IMG/VR virus record: IMGVR_UViG_3300043434_000519
Span: 1-25,262 of that record
DNA: 25,262 nt
DNA from: a virus
Direction: 5' to 3' (one strand)
Below the pieces are notes generated by a model. The model was not told where the DNA came from. It did no database searches and saw nothing but the letters and a program-made list of their open reading frames with translations. Every line of letters starts with the position of its first letter. Position 1 is the stretch's first letter. Shown one piece after another: positions 8,065 to 16,077 of this stretch. Made by a program: the position numbers and the translations under genes.

Positions 8065-9375
8065 TTATTTGTTAGAAGACCCATAAAGACCATAACTATC
8101 ACGAATCAATTTTAAACTCGTTACTGTTTGAGTTGCTTCAAAATGGTGTCTTAATTCTTTGATTAAATAATTTCCACTTTGTTGTTTATCTACTTGTTTT
8201 TTGTCAGTTACTTCGATTGCGGGAAATTCAGCATGAATTATGTCACCAGCTTTTAAGTTGATATTGCATGGTACTACCATATTTAGTGCCTGTGTGAACA
8301 AAATATTATATCTTGATGCAGATTTTGCCATATCAGCAACATCTCTTCCAGACTCCTTAATAACGGTCTCTTTATCCAGTACTCCTCTATCGGAAGTACG
8401 AACCATCATTCTTGTCCAAGATTCTCCCAATTCTTTTGATACGGCAATAGTATCATCTGTCCCTAAAGTATTTTTAATTTGCTCTTTTAATTTATAGATG
8501 TATATGTCCATCTTGCCAGTATATAAATCGTAAAAATAAGTTTTATTCGAATACATTCCAACTCGCAATCCCTTCAATAAATCAATATTTTTTTCTATAT
8601 TGTAATTCAAAATTATAAAAGGATTCTCAGTTTTTCCTGCTTCTACGGCACCTGTAAATACATATTTTGGAATATTCTTTAAGTCTGCAGAAGAAGAACC
8701 AAGTTGTGTATTGGATACTAAACTGTCGGCACTTTTAAAATTAAATCCATCTTTATTCTCATAAAAGAGGTAACCAGAAGTTCCCTTTGCCTCACCATTA
8801 TTTCCTTCCCCAGAAACTCCACCAGAAGATAGTGGAGATGCTTTTGGTCCTAACCAAGTTAATACTGTAAATGGTTTTCTTGTATTACCAATAAAACTAT
8901 AACTATTTGAAGTACTTTCGATATTTTCAGATTTATATTTTGTTGTTTTTAAATCATCCTTTAATATAGTTTCAACAGTTGTCTTTATATTGCCCTCATA
9001 TCGCCTAAAGCATCTTGTTGTTTCATTGGTAATACCTTCTCTGGAAATTAAATGCAAAGTGAATGTTTCTTTAGTGTCCTTTGCCATAACATCACTAACC
9101 TTAAACACATACATTGAATATTCTTCATCCAAAGAAAATTCACCAGAACCAGTGTTAATACTAAAGGCAACTCTTTCTCCACCACGTATTGGTAAAAAAT
9201 TATAAATCGAAGTGGAATTGGAAATCATCATACTCATAGTTATACATGGGGATAAAATATCCTCAAAGTAATCTACAAATAAAATTGAATTGGTAATATC
9301 AATTTTTTTAGAACCATCAAGTGATTCTATAACTGCATAATTATAACTTAAACCTTCTATTGCTGGATTTGACAT
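8065..9375 (-). CDS. 27: gp27-like baseplate hub protein
   Basis: A 436-residue protein with features of the T4 gp27 / phage hub fold. The N-terminal domain reads DITNSILFVDYFEDILSP. Then come the segments FLPIRGGERVAFSI, YSMYVFKVSD, TFTLHLISREGITNE and RRYEGNIKTTVETILKDDL, typical of hub proteins that cap the tail tube. The C-terminal half includes VPCNINLKAGDIIHAEFPA and SGNYLIKELRHHFEATQTVTSLKLIRDSYG, a pattern shared by gp27/gpD-type hubs. T4 gp27 is 391 residues, so the length fits. In T4 gp27 forms a trimer joined to gp5, and here the gp5-like gene is next but one in the same operon. The start overlaps the upstream stop as TAATG. The fold is well supported; the exact T4 number less so. 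Confidence 0.75.
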   Translation of the reverse strand: MSNPAIEGLSYNYAVIESLDGSKKIDITNSILFVDYFEDILSPCITMSMMISNSTSIYNFLPIRGGERVAFSINTGSGEFSLDEEYSMYVFKVSDVMAKDTKETFTLHLISREGITNETTRCFRRYEGNIKTTVETILKDDLKTTKYKSENIESTSNSYSFIGNTRKPFTVLTWLGPKASPLSSGGVSGEGNNGEAKGTSGYLFYENKDGFNFKSADSLVSNTQLGSSSADLKNIPKYVFTGAVEAGKTENPFIILNYNIEKNIDLLKGLRVGMYSNKTYFYDLYTGKMDIYIYKLKEQIKNTLGTDDTIAVSKELGESWTRMMVRTSDRGVLDKETVIKESGRDVADMAKSASRYNILFTQALNMVVPCNINLKAGDIIHAEFPAIEVTDKKQVDKQQSGNYLIKELRHHFEATQTVTSLKLIRDSYGLYGSSNK

Positions 9376-11480
9376 TATGTTTGAGATAAATTGGTAAGAA
9401 GAAGAGTTTTCATCAAACTATTTACCATCTGTGATTCTGGTTTTCCTATTATAGTTGGTGCTTGAGGTGAACCTTGAGGTAAGGTTATTGAAGGAGTGCT
9501 GCTGCCAACTGGTGCGGATGGAGTTTTAATTGGAATGAGAACTATCGATGAACCTGGTGAATTGTATTCTGGATAATTAGAAATATTCTTTTGCAATTTT
9601 GATAGTTCTTCTGGAGCAAACATAGAAACGTCAACTCCCATACCACCATATCCACCTCCCATCATATCCTGTAATTTTTTACTATACTTTTGGTAATTTG
9701 GATGAACTTTATCCGTAGCATTAAAACCTCCAGCAAATTGAACGAATCCAGGGAATTCATTTGCCAATGCTTGAAGTTTTGAATTTATGGGAGATAAATC
9801 TGATCTATCAACACTAGTTCCCATTAATTGAACACCCTTTGCTCCCATAGATTTGGCATACTGCAATTGCTGTCTAACTGTTGCTAAATCGGATGGTTGA
9901 TTTGAAATTCCAGAAGATAACCTAATTAGTTTTCCGCTCATATCTTGGGATTGCATCATTTGCAATACATCTTTTGGACTTGCTCCAGATTTTGCATAAC
10001 CAGCACTTCCAGTTTTGTCTTTCACTCCCTGTGCAATACTATCACCAATTGTTAGCATGGGTGCAGACATAATATCATTTGCACTGAATTTTCCTGCTTG
10101 TCCATTTGATGTTGGTGCCACTGCTGGTGTTCCAGTTTTTATTGGTGATACTTTTGGAGTTTTGGGAGAAGTTCTTAAAAATGGTCTTGGGTCAATGATT
10201 TTTCCAGACGTATTATATAATTCAAAATGTAGATGTGGAAAATCCTTTGAACTTGCAGTATCTGCAGGTGAAACTGTTCCTATTTTTTCTCCTGTTTTAA
10301 CTTCTTTTCCAACAGAAACGTTTGATAGTACATGCACATATCTTGTTTTTGTGCCATCTTTGTGTAATATTCCAATAGTTTGACTACTTCCACCTCCTTT
10401 TTGGAATGGATAACCACGACCAACTTCAACTACAGTTCCTGCCATTGCTGCTAAAACTGGATCTCCTGCATTTTGGTCTGCAATATCTTGTCCAGCATGT
10501 CTTCTTCCACCACCCCTGTCTGCTCCAAATTGTGCCCCACCATACGTGCTCACATGCCCAGTCACAAATGGAGCAACCCGTTCTACGTTATCAAATCCAG
10601 GATAATTTGCATCTGTTGTTCCTTGGTCATCTACTCCAGGTCCAATATCGTTTTGATCCGCTGATATTATATCTGTTTCTGTTCCTTCACCTATTGGACT
10701 ACTAGAATCTAAAGAAAACCCCATAGCAAAATCACTAAATTTGTTAACAACACTTTCAAACTTATCCATTGCATTTTTAAAACCACCAGAATCTTCTGAT
10801 AATCCTTTTTGTTTCTGCTCTTGTGCTTTTAGTCTTTCTTTTTGTTTTTGTTCTAATGACTTCTCCCCAGTTACTCCTTCATATGCCCTATCTGCTGCGT
10901 ATCCACCAATAAAATTTCCTGCCATACTTCCAATTACAAATCCAACTCCTGGGATTGGTATGAGTGTTTGTCCAATTGCACCACCAAGTAAACTACCAGC
11001 AAGAGCACCACCAGTACCAGCAGCAGATTTTCCTATACTTTCACCACTTGCAAGACCCGTGGCAAAATCCAATCCAGCAAATATACTATTAACAATTCCT
11101 ATACTTCTTAATCCAGTAAATCTCAGACTCTTTCCTTTGGGGATTGGATTCTTTGGTTTTTTTGTTGATTCTCCAGGTTGTTTTCTTCCAGAAAACATAT
11201 TTCCAAGGAATCCAGCAACATCAAAAGAACCACCAATCAATGACCTCAACAAATTACCAATATTCCCAAAAGAACTAGCAACATTTAAATTTGCCAATTC
11301 TTTTATTTTTCTTTTTGTTGGTAATTTTATGGTTTGAAGTTCTTTAGTTTCTTTTAATAAAAAAGATGAGAATGATTTGTATTCTGACTGCATTTTAGTC
11401 AGACTTCTCTTAGTGCTACTATTAAGTGCAGCAATGCTATTAAAAGATGTAATTAGAGGTGAAGAAATTGTTTTTGCCAT
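9375..11480 (-). CDS. Tail protein with M23 endopeptidase and SGNH hydrolase domains
   Basis: A 701-residue multidomain protein. Residues 1-100 are helical. Residues about 141-195 form a glycine-zipper-like, membrane-friendly stretch (GGALAGSLLGGAIG, VIGSMAGNFIGGYAA). Residues 300-436 are a LytM/M23 zinc peptidase: ligands H328 and D332 in RRHAGQD, H383 in YVHVLS, and H416/H418 in HLHFEL. Residues 474-606 look like an SGNH hydrolase: GDS with Ser481, GISN with Asn527, and D590-x-x-H593 in TDKVHP. A C-terminal GVDVSMFAPEE motif is shared with the upstream neighbour. M23 domains cut peptidoglycan cross-bridges; the SGNH domain could deacylate or de-esterify cell-wall or outer-membrane polymers. 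Both ends overlap neighbours as TAATG. It probably acts at the tail tip during DNA entry rather than in lysis, since no holin or secretion signal is present. Confidence 0.85.
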   Translation of the reverse strand: MAKTISSPLITSFNSIAALNSSTKRSLTKMQSEYKSFSSFLLKETKELQTIKLPTKRKIKELANLNVASSFGNIGNLLRSLIGGSFDVAGFLGNMFSGRKQPGESTKKPKNPIPKGKSLRFTGLRSIGIVNSIFAGLDFATGLASGESIGKSAAGTGGALAGSLLGGAIGQTLIPIPGVGFVIGSMAGNFIGGYAADRAYEGVTGEKSLEQKQKERLKAQEQKQKGLSEDSGGFKNAMDKFESVVNKFSDFAMGFSLDSSSPIGEGTETDIISADQNDIGPGVDDQGTTDANYPGFDNVERVAPFVTGHVSTYGGAQFGADRGGGRRHAGQDIADQNAGDPVLAAMAGTVVEVGRGYPFQKGGGSSQTIGILHKDGTKTRYVHVLSNVSVGKEVKTGEKIGTVSPADTASSKDFPHLHFELYNTSGKIIDPRPFLRTSPKTPKVSPIKTGTPAVAPTSNGQAGKFSANDIMSAPMLTIGDSIAQGVKDKTGSAGYAKSGASPKDVLQMMQSQDMSGKLIRLSSGISNQPSDLATVRQQLQYAKSMGAKGVQLMGTSVDRSDLSPINSKLQALANEFPGFVQFAGGFNATDKVHPNYQKYSKKLQDMMGGGYGGMGVDVSMFAPEELSKLQKNISNYPEYNSPGSSIVLIPIKTPSAPVGSSTPSITLPQGSPQAPTIIGKPESQMVNSLMKTLLLTNLSQT

Positions 11481-13357
11481 TATCCGTCAACGATATTATA
11501 AACTATTTTAGAATACATTGTTAAGAAATTAGCAGGATCTGATGATGATAGTAATGGAACCGTTGGACCCTCATTTTCTGGTGGGACTACTATTTGTCCA
11601 CCTCCACCTGTTGATTGTTGTGGTTGCTGCCCACCCGACATATCACCAATTGGAAGCATAGAAATTGTTGATTTTGCCTGAGATGGTGGTGGTTGAGAAA
11701 TATTCATTGCCAATTTTGCTCGTTCTTCTGGAGCAAACATTGATGGATCAACACCAAGACCACCCATTCCTTTATCTGGTTTTGCTTGTGGTTTTCCATA
11801 AAACTGGTTATAAATTCTTAAACTATCTGCTACAGTTCTAGAGGTTTGTCCCGTTGCTTCTCCATGGACACCTGCCCAACCAGCACTTCCACCAGCTTTC
11901 CTAATTGTTGCTTCTGTAGCTCTCTTTGATGGGTCAATTCCAATTGCTTGTAAGTGTGCTAATGCCAGTTTATCTTGTATTTCGGGAGTCATGGGGGTAT
12001 TTAAATCTACTCCTGCTCTACGTGCCGCTGCCCTCAACGTATCTGGCATAAACTGATATGCACCAGTAGCACCACTCACTCTACCTCGATATTTTCCATA
12101 TGCTATTTGCTTTCCACCAAGTCTATCTGGAAGTTTTCCAGTTTCGGACATTCTTGCAGCTTCTTCAATCGTTAATTTACCTTCTGCCAATTCTTTAACT
12201 ACTTGCCCACCAAAAACTTTACCGTATCCGTCTTGTCCAGCAGTTCCCTCTGTGGCACGAAGAGTCTGCAACCATGCCTTTTCTTCTTGTGTATCAGCAG
12301 TAACATCTGATGCTCCACCTGTCATTCCACCACCAGAAGTAGATGGTGGTTTTGGTGTAGTTGTGCCACCCCCAGGAGCAGATGTTGATGGGGAAGATTT
12401 ATCTTTTTTGGGACTTCCTTTTATCATCTCTTCAACTGCATTTGCAAATTTTTCAACAATAAAAGCAAACCTATCTGCAATACCCATTGGTATGTTAGTT
12501 ACTTGTGGCATCGATTGGAGTCTGTCACTATCAGCAAGTGCATTTACTGCCAATCCTCCACCAACAGCACCCAAACCCAAACCAAGGAGACCAGCACCTT
12601 TACGACCAAACTTTACATTTCTTGGTGCAGTTCTTCGTAATGGTCCACCAGGAACATCGACATCTAAATTTATTCCAGGACTACCTCCTGAAGATACTTG
12701 TGGTAAGTTTGATAACTGGGAAACTATTTTTAAAATTGTTTGTCTTATTAATTTTGCAATCTCAAAGCTTTCAGTAAAAGATGTTTTAAGTGTTTGTAAT
12801 CCTTCTCTTAATTGTTTTATATTTTTTCCACTTCCAAAAAATTGAATAAATCCAACAGCATTTTGATATGCTTTTAGGAATTTATCCAATATTCCTATTG
12901 GTTTAGCACTATCAATATCTTCAGTTCTTTTTTTATAATTATCAGTTAACTGCTCTACAAAATTTTTAGTTTGTTGTTGAATATTTTGTACTACAGTTTG
13001 AAGTTGAGTTACTTGATTTGTTTGTTGTTGTTTTATCTGCTGTATTTGATTTGTTATATTTGATGATACTTGTTGTATTTTATCATCTGTTTGCTTATTA
13101 GTTATGTTAGTGGCATTTCTAACGCTATTATCTACTTGATTTAAAATATTTGACGATATTGTACTTACAATACTATTAATATCTGGAGTTACTGGTTTTA
13201 CTGCTGCACGTTGAAATCCTACAATTTTATTTGCTGCCGAAGAAACAACAGAAGACCCAAGTGGAACACCGCCAGATATAAAATTCTGTGCAGATTCAAC
13301 ACTTTTTGGACTTCTTCCTACTATTGTTTCTGGTCTAAGGGCAGACTTAATTGCCAT
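11480..13357 (-). CDS. Tail protein with lysozyme-like (transglycosylase) domain
   Basis: A 625-residue tail protein. Residues about 60-145 are a Gln/Asn-rich coiled coil (NITNQIQQIKQQQTNQVTQL). Residues 254-275 are Gly-rich, and 315-350 form a Ser/Pro/Gly linker. Residues 360-520 carry a lambda-gpR/GH104-like muramidase fold: LQTLRATEGTAGQDGYGKVF with candidate catalytic Glu370, then GATGAYQFMPDT and a helical LALAHLQAIGID segment. The C-terminal tail holds GLGVDPSMFAPEERAKLAMN, matching the next gene's tail, and ends in a hydrophobic segment. The enzyme would cleave glycan strands, complementing the M23 peptidase next door. The start overlaps the 59-residue gene by 11 nt; the end overlaps the M23/SGNH gene as TAATG. 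The long linkers and zipper-like segments also fit a tape-measure-like or hub-attached protein. Confidence 0.82.
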   Translation of the reverse strand: MAIKSALRPETIVGRSPKSVESAQNFISGGVPLGSSVVSSAANKIVGFQRAAVKPVTPDINSIVSTISSNILNQVDNSVRNATNITNKQTDDKIQQVSSNITNQIQQIKQQQTNQVTQLQTVVQNIQQQTKNFVEQLTDNYKKRTEDIDSAKPIGILDKFLKAYQNAVGFIQFFGSGKNIKQLREGLQTLKTSFTESFEIAKLIRQTILKIVSQLSNLPQVSSGGSPGINLDVDVPGGPLRRTAPRNVKFGRKGAGLLGLGLGAVGGGLAVNALADSDRLQSMPQVTNIPMGIADRFAFIVEKFANAVEEMIKGSPKKDKSSPSTSAPGGGTTTPKPPSTSGGGMTGGASDVTADTQEEKAWLQTLRATEGTAGQDGYGKVFGGQVVKELAEGKLTIEEAARMSETGKLPDRLGGKQIAYGKYRGRVSGATGAYQFMPDTLRAAARRAGVDLNTPMTPEIQDKLALAHLQAIGIDPSKRATEATIRKAGGSAGWAGVHGEATGQTSRTVADSLRIYNQFYGKPQAKPDKGMGGLGVDPSMFAPEERAKLAMNISQPPPSQAKSTISMLPIGDMSGGQQPQQSTGGGGQIVVPPENEGPTVPLLSSSDPANFLTMYSKIVYNIVDG

Positions 13358-13526
13358 TTGATTGTTGTTGTTTTAATTTTTCTTCTTCAATATGCTGCTG
13401 CAATAATCCAACGTAAATATCCCTTTCCCAGGGTATCATATTTTCAATCTCAGTCAATGAGTATTTATGGAACTGCATGAGGGCAAAATTGATTCTAAAA
13501 TAAGCCTCAAGATCCATATGAGACAT
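13347..13526 (-). CDS. Small gp51/chaperone-like tail assembly protein (59 aa)
   Basis: I read this short gene directly: ATG at 13526, TAA at 13347-13349, 59 residues. It starts MSHMDLEAYFRINFALMQFH, contains LTEIENMIPWERDIYVGLL and ends in a Glu/Lys/Gln-rich helix. An alternative start is the ATG at 13517. It sits 2 nt after the gp26 stop and overlaps the next gene's start by 11 nt, as expected of a translated, coupled gene. Small proteins with a LTEIENM-W-R-Y pattern next to gp26 look like tail-assembly chaperone partners (compare P2 gpE), and cyanophage annotations often use the name gp51. Which function applies cannot be decided from sequence alone. Confidence 0.75.
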   Translation of the reverse strand: MSHMDLEAYFRINFALMQFHKYSLTEIENMIPWERDIYVGLLQQHIEEEKLKQQQSNGN

Positions 13527-13528
13527 AA

Positions 13529-14260
13529 TTAGCCGAAAAAACTCGTTAACCCCTCCAACGTCACTTCATTTACTACTCCAGTTTTAGGATTTTTTACTTT
13601 TAAAGTATGAGAAAGTTTTGGCATGGTCTCAAAGAAATGCTCAATTTTCTTAAATTGAGAAGAATTCATTTGCTCAATGAACTCAATTAATTCTTTTTTT
13701 GTGCAGTCTGATGCTGCCCAGGATTCCTCATCATTATACACCATATCAATACAGGAAGAAATAATATCAAAAGACTTTTCAATATTGTTTTCACTTTGAA
13801 CTTCACTAAAATCAAAATTATTTTTAATGAATTGGTCCAAAGATGGATACTTCATCTTCATAATCAAATTGTCATCCAATTTTATATCAGAAGAATGTTC
13901 TGGATTTTTTTGAACTTTTATTTCATCAATATAAACTGTCACTGGAACTTGTGTGTTCTCATTATCATCATAGCACGTAACAATCAAATCAATATTTTCT
14001 CCTACAGATTTCCCCCTAACATTTAGAAATACATATTCAATATCAAAAGTTGGAAGATCCTCTACTTTAACTCCTTTAGTGAGGATGCATTCTTTTAATA
14101 CCTGCTTTATTGCATTTGTAATTTGTTTGGTGTCTTTAGATTCTAATGCAATAATTAAAATTTTTTCTTCTTTAACTAAAAATGGTCGGTATTTAATTAT
14201 TTTCCCATTTGATGGTAATTCCAACTCATATGTTGGTGTAGAAATCTTCGGTAAAGGCAT
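13529..14260 (-). CDS. 26: gp26 baseplate hub assembly protein
   Basis: A 243-residue protein that begins MPLPKISTPTYELELPSNGK, followed by YRPFLVKEEKILIIALES and a helix with KQVLKECI. This is the signature N-terminus of the T4 baseplate protein family (gp26, PF12322; T4 gp26 is 208 residues). The central part has FLNVRGKSVGE and a beta segment VPVTVYIDEI; the C-terminus is charged (LKVKNPKTGVVNEVTLEG). Gp26 helps assemble the central hub of the baseplate and may act as a tail assembly chaperone with the small downstream gene. An AATAAATA box at 14289-14296 lies 28 nt upstream of its ATG, so a late promoter probably drives this and the following genes. Confidence 0.88.
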   Translation of the reverse strand: MPLPKISTPTYELELPSNGKIIKYRPFLVKEEKILIIALESKDTKQITNAIKQVLKECILTKGVKVEDLPTFDIEYVFLNVRGKSVGENIDLIVTCYDDNENTQVPVTVYIDEIKVQKNPEHSSDIKLDDNLIMKMKYPSLDQFIKNNFDFSEVQSENNIEKSFDIISSCIDMVYNDEESWAASDCTKKELIEFIEQMNSSQFKKIEHFFETMPKLSHTLKVKNPKTGVVNEVTLEGLTSFFG

Positions 14261-14288
14261 AATAACCCAATAAAATATTCAGTATAAT

Positions 14289-14296
14289 TATTTATT
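14289..14296 (-). promoter_or_regulatory. Late-promoter-like box AATAAATA before gp26
   Basis: AATAAATA differs from the T4 late consensus TATAAATA only at position 1 and lies 28 nt before the gp26 ATG, overlapping the end of the gp54-like gene. The same box at a similar distance precedes three other genes in this window, which strengthens the call. Confidence 0.6.
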
Positions 14297-15080
14297 ATGC
14301 TCCACGAATCGTTCCCCTATTGTGCTCATAAACATATCTAGAGTAACTAAATTCCACAGTAGTTTTTGTTATCGTACTTCCTTCATATGATACTGGCAAC
14401 GCAGTAATGTTTGTTGGAAATGCTTCTATCAATCTATAAGTAATTGATGGCACATTTCCCAATTCACCTCCAGGTATAGTTGGGTCTAACTTAAAATTTC
14501 TTTCAAATTTAACAATACTAATAGTTCTCTTGTAATCATCTGGATACTTCATTCTAAAAAAATCATTTCTGTTTTTTCCATTTCCAAAACCATTTGTACT
14601 TGGACCAAATCTACCACCTGCTTCATTACCATCAAGTCCATATAGTGGATTAATAAAATTCATCCACTCCTCAAATAAACGAAGTAACTTATAATCATTA
14701 TCAACATAAAAGGTTAATGTTATTGGTGCATATACCCTTCTTGTCGGAAACCTTTCGATTATTCCCTGACGACTTCCAGATTCTTCCGTAACTTCAAAAG
14801 TTGCTCCAGGAATTACTGCTTCTGAGCAATAAAAATCATAGTAAGTATTTTGTGCCAAATCAGTTGTAAGTCCAGAAGAACTCAACCACTGCATTAATTT
14901 ATCTTCACTAGAATTTGAGTTTGTTAAATGTAGAGAAACTTTAAATTGACTAGTTAATGATAAAGCACCAAAAATATCTCTAGCACTATCAAGTTGAACT
15001 GCCCCATCACTTCTTGGGGTAGTCATCTTAACATACAAAGGACCTATTTCTGGAAATCCTCTGGAGTTTGTTTGTGCCAT
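14295..15080 (-). CDS. 54: gp54-like tail tube initiator / tail-tube-fold protein
   Basis: A 261-residue protein with the tail-tube fold pattern: FKVSLHLTNS at the start, then CSEAVIPGATFEVTEESG, RRVYAPITLTFYVDNDYKLL, LFEEWMNFINPLYG, and late YRLIEAFPTNITALPVSYEG followed by TTVEFSYSRYVYEHN. The same order of segments (preferred strands, EAxxP, W-x-x-x, then an A-P...S-Y strand) is seen in T4 gp54 (320 residues) and gp19. Gp54 sits on the baseplate and starts tail tube polymerisation, with gp48 as its partner. gp48 is encoded just across the divergent promoter region, which supports gp54 over gp19. A plain structural tail-tube-fold protein remains possible. The gene is first in the minus-strand late block, and its ATG (15080) is followed by MAQTNSRGFPEIGPL. 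Confidence 0.62.
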   Translation of the reverse strand: MAQTNSRGFPEIGPLYVKMTTPRSDGAVQLDSARDIFGALSLTSQFKVSLHLTNSNSSEDKLMQWLSSSGLTTDLAQNTYYDFYCSEAVIPGATFEVTEESGSRQGIIERFPTRRVYAPITLTFYVDNDYKLLRLFEEWMNFINPLYGLDGNEAGGRFGPSTNGFGNGKNRNDFFRMKYPDDYKRTISIVKFERNFKLDPTIPGGELGNVPSITYRLIEAFPTNITALPVSYEGSTITKTTVEFSYSRYVYEHNRGTIRGA

Positions 15081-15081
15081 T

Positions 15082-15089
15082 TATAAATA
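15082..15089 (+). promoter_or_regulatory. T4-type late promoter TATAAATA
   Basis: This is an exact match to the T4 late promoter -10 box, in the intergenic gap between the divergent gp54-like and gp4 genes. It lies 26 nt before the gp4 ATG at 15116. In T4 such sites are read by host RNA polymerase with gp55, gp33 and gp45, and a gp33 gene is present in this window. It would drive the plus-strand block gp4 to the 96-residue gene. I see no equally good box for the opposite strand in this gap. Confidence 0.8.
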
Positions 15090-15115
15090 TTTTTAAAAAA
15101 ATACCTATACTATGT

Positions 15116-15583
15116 ATGCCACATAAAGATGATTCGGGTTACCGACAGGGTAAATTTAAACCACAAAAACCAGAAAAATATAAGGGTGATCCAACAAAAA
15201 TAATTTATAGGTCATCATATGAATTGAAATTTATGCAATATTGTGACCTAACAGAAAGTGTAAACGAATGGAGGTCAGAGGAATTTTTTATTCCATATAT
15301 TTCTCCTATAGACAATAGAGTACATAGATATTTTCCAGATTTCTTTGTTAAGTATACTGATAAAAATGGCAACAATAGAACTTTGGTTATAGAAATTAAA
15401 CCAGAAAAGGATTTAAAAATGCCAGAACAAAATCCAAAAAGAAAAACAAAGTCTTGGGCATTTCGAGTTAAAACGTGGGCAGTTAATCAAGCAAAATGGA
15501 AAGCAGCCAAAGAATTCTGTGAGGATAGAAAATACGAGTTCAGAATTTTAACCGAAAAGGAATTGGGAATACCAGTAAAATGA
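15116..15583 (+). CDS. 4: gp4 head completion protein (nuclease fold)
   Basis: I chose the ATG at 15116 (MPHKDDSGYRQGKFKPQKPE, 155 residues; T4 gp4 is about 150) over the frame's earlier ATG at 15068, which would place the late promoter inside the gene. The protein has a TnsA-like PD-(D/E)XK layout: E36 in YRSSYELKF, D75 in RYFPDFFVKY, and E93-x-K95 in LVIEIKPEK. A basic helix near SWAFRVKTWAVNQAKWKAAKEF follows. Gp4 (also called gp50) completes the head after DNA packaging and is needed before the tail can join. The gene opens the plus-strand late block; its end overlaps the next start by 4 nt (ATGA). Confidence 0.87.
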   Translation: MPHKDDSGYRQGKFKPQKPEKYKGDPTKIIYRSSYELKFMQYCDLTESVNEWRSEEFFIPYISPIDNRVHRYFPDFFVKYTDKNGNNRTLVIEIKPEKDLKMPEQNPKRKTKSWAFRVKTWAVNQAKWKAAKEFCEDRKYEFRILTEKELGIPVK

Positions 15584-16077
15584 TTTCAGAAGAAGTAAAA
15601 AAACAAGCAGGGAAAAAATTTAGAAGCACAAATTGGTGGACCAATGCCACCATGAATGAACTAAGAAATTATCAAAGAAGAAATATAAATGAACTTGATA
15701 CAAATTTTATAGTACCAGGTGATTTAGTATTCTTTCTTTATTCTGCAAAATATCCTCAAAAATATGAATGGTGGGATAGGCATCCACTATCTTTTATAGT
15801 TGATGTAAATCCAAGAGAAGGAAGTTTTGTTGGAATAAATTTACATTACTTAAATCCCCAATATAGAGGGGGATTTGCCAAATCACTCCTAAATAAAACA
15901 GGAGTTTCCAATGCCCCAAAAAAGACTATTCACAAATATCTTTTTTCTGGAGTAATGAGTGAATTATTTAAGGTCCCAAAAAAAGATTGGGTTGGCGTTT
16001 CATTATTACCGACAGAACAATTTGTCGATAAAAACGGGCAATCCGTACCAAAATACAGAGTCTGGGACGCACCTTAA
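15580..16077 (+). CDS. Conserved T4-like phage protein of unknown function
   Basis: A 165-residue protein. A basic N-terminal helix (MISEEVKKQAGKKFRSTNWW; ELRNYQRRN) is followed by a beta domain: GDLVFFLYSAKYPQKYEWWD, RHPLSFIVDV, GSFVGINLHYLNPQYRGGF, and a C-terminal VGVSLLPTEQ. The P-GD-FF...WWDRHPL...G-NLHYL pattern recurs in many T4-like phages next to gp4 and baseplate genes. I have seen it linked, weakly, to labels such as DNA end protector, but I would not assign that. The gene overlaps gp4 by 4 nt and its stop (TAA) directly abuts the gp48 ATG, so it is co-expressed with head-completion and tail-cap proteins. A small virion or assembly factor is likely. Confidence 0.75.
   Translation: MISEEVKKQAGKKFRSTNWWTNATMNELRNYQRRNINELDTNFIVPGDLVFFLYSAKYPQKYEWWDRHPLSFIVDVNPREGSFVGINLHYLNPQYRGGFAKSLLNKTGVSNAPKKTIHKYLFSGVMSELFKVPKKDWVGVSLLPTEQFVDKNGQSVPKYRVWDAP

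Noticed and set aside
12252-12845. 197-residue plus-strand frame opposite the lysozyme-domain gene
   Set aside because: It is Pro/Ser-rich antisense of Gly-rich coding DNA, and the minus-strand frame holds recognisable domains.
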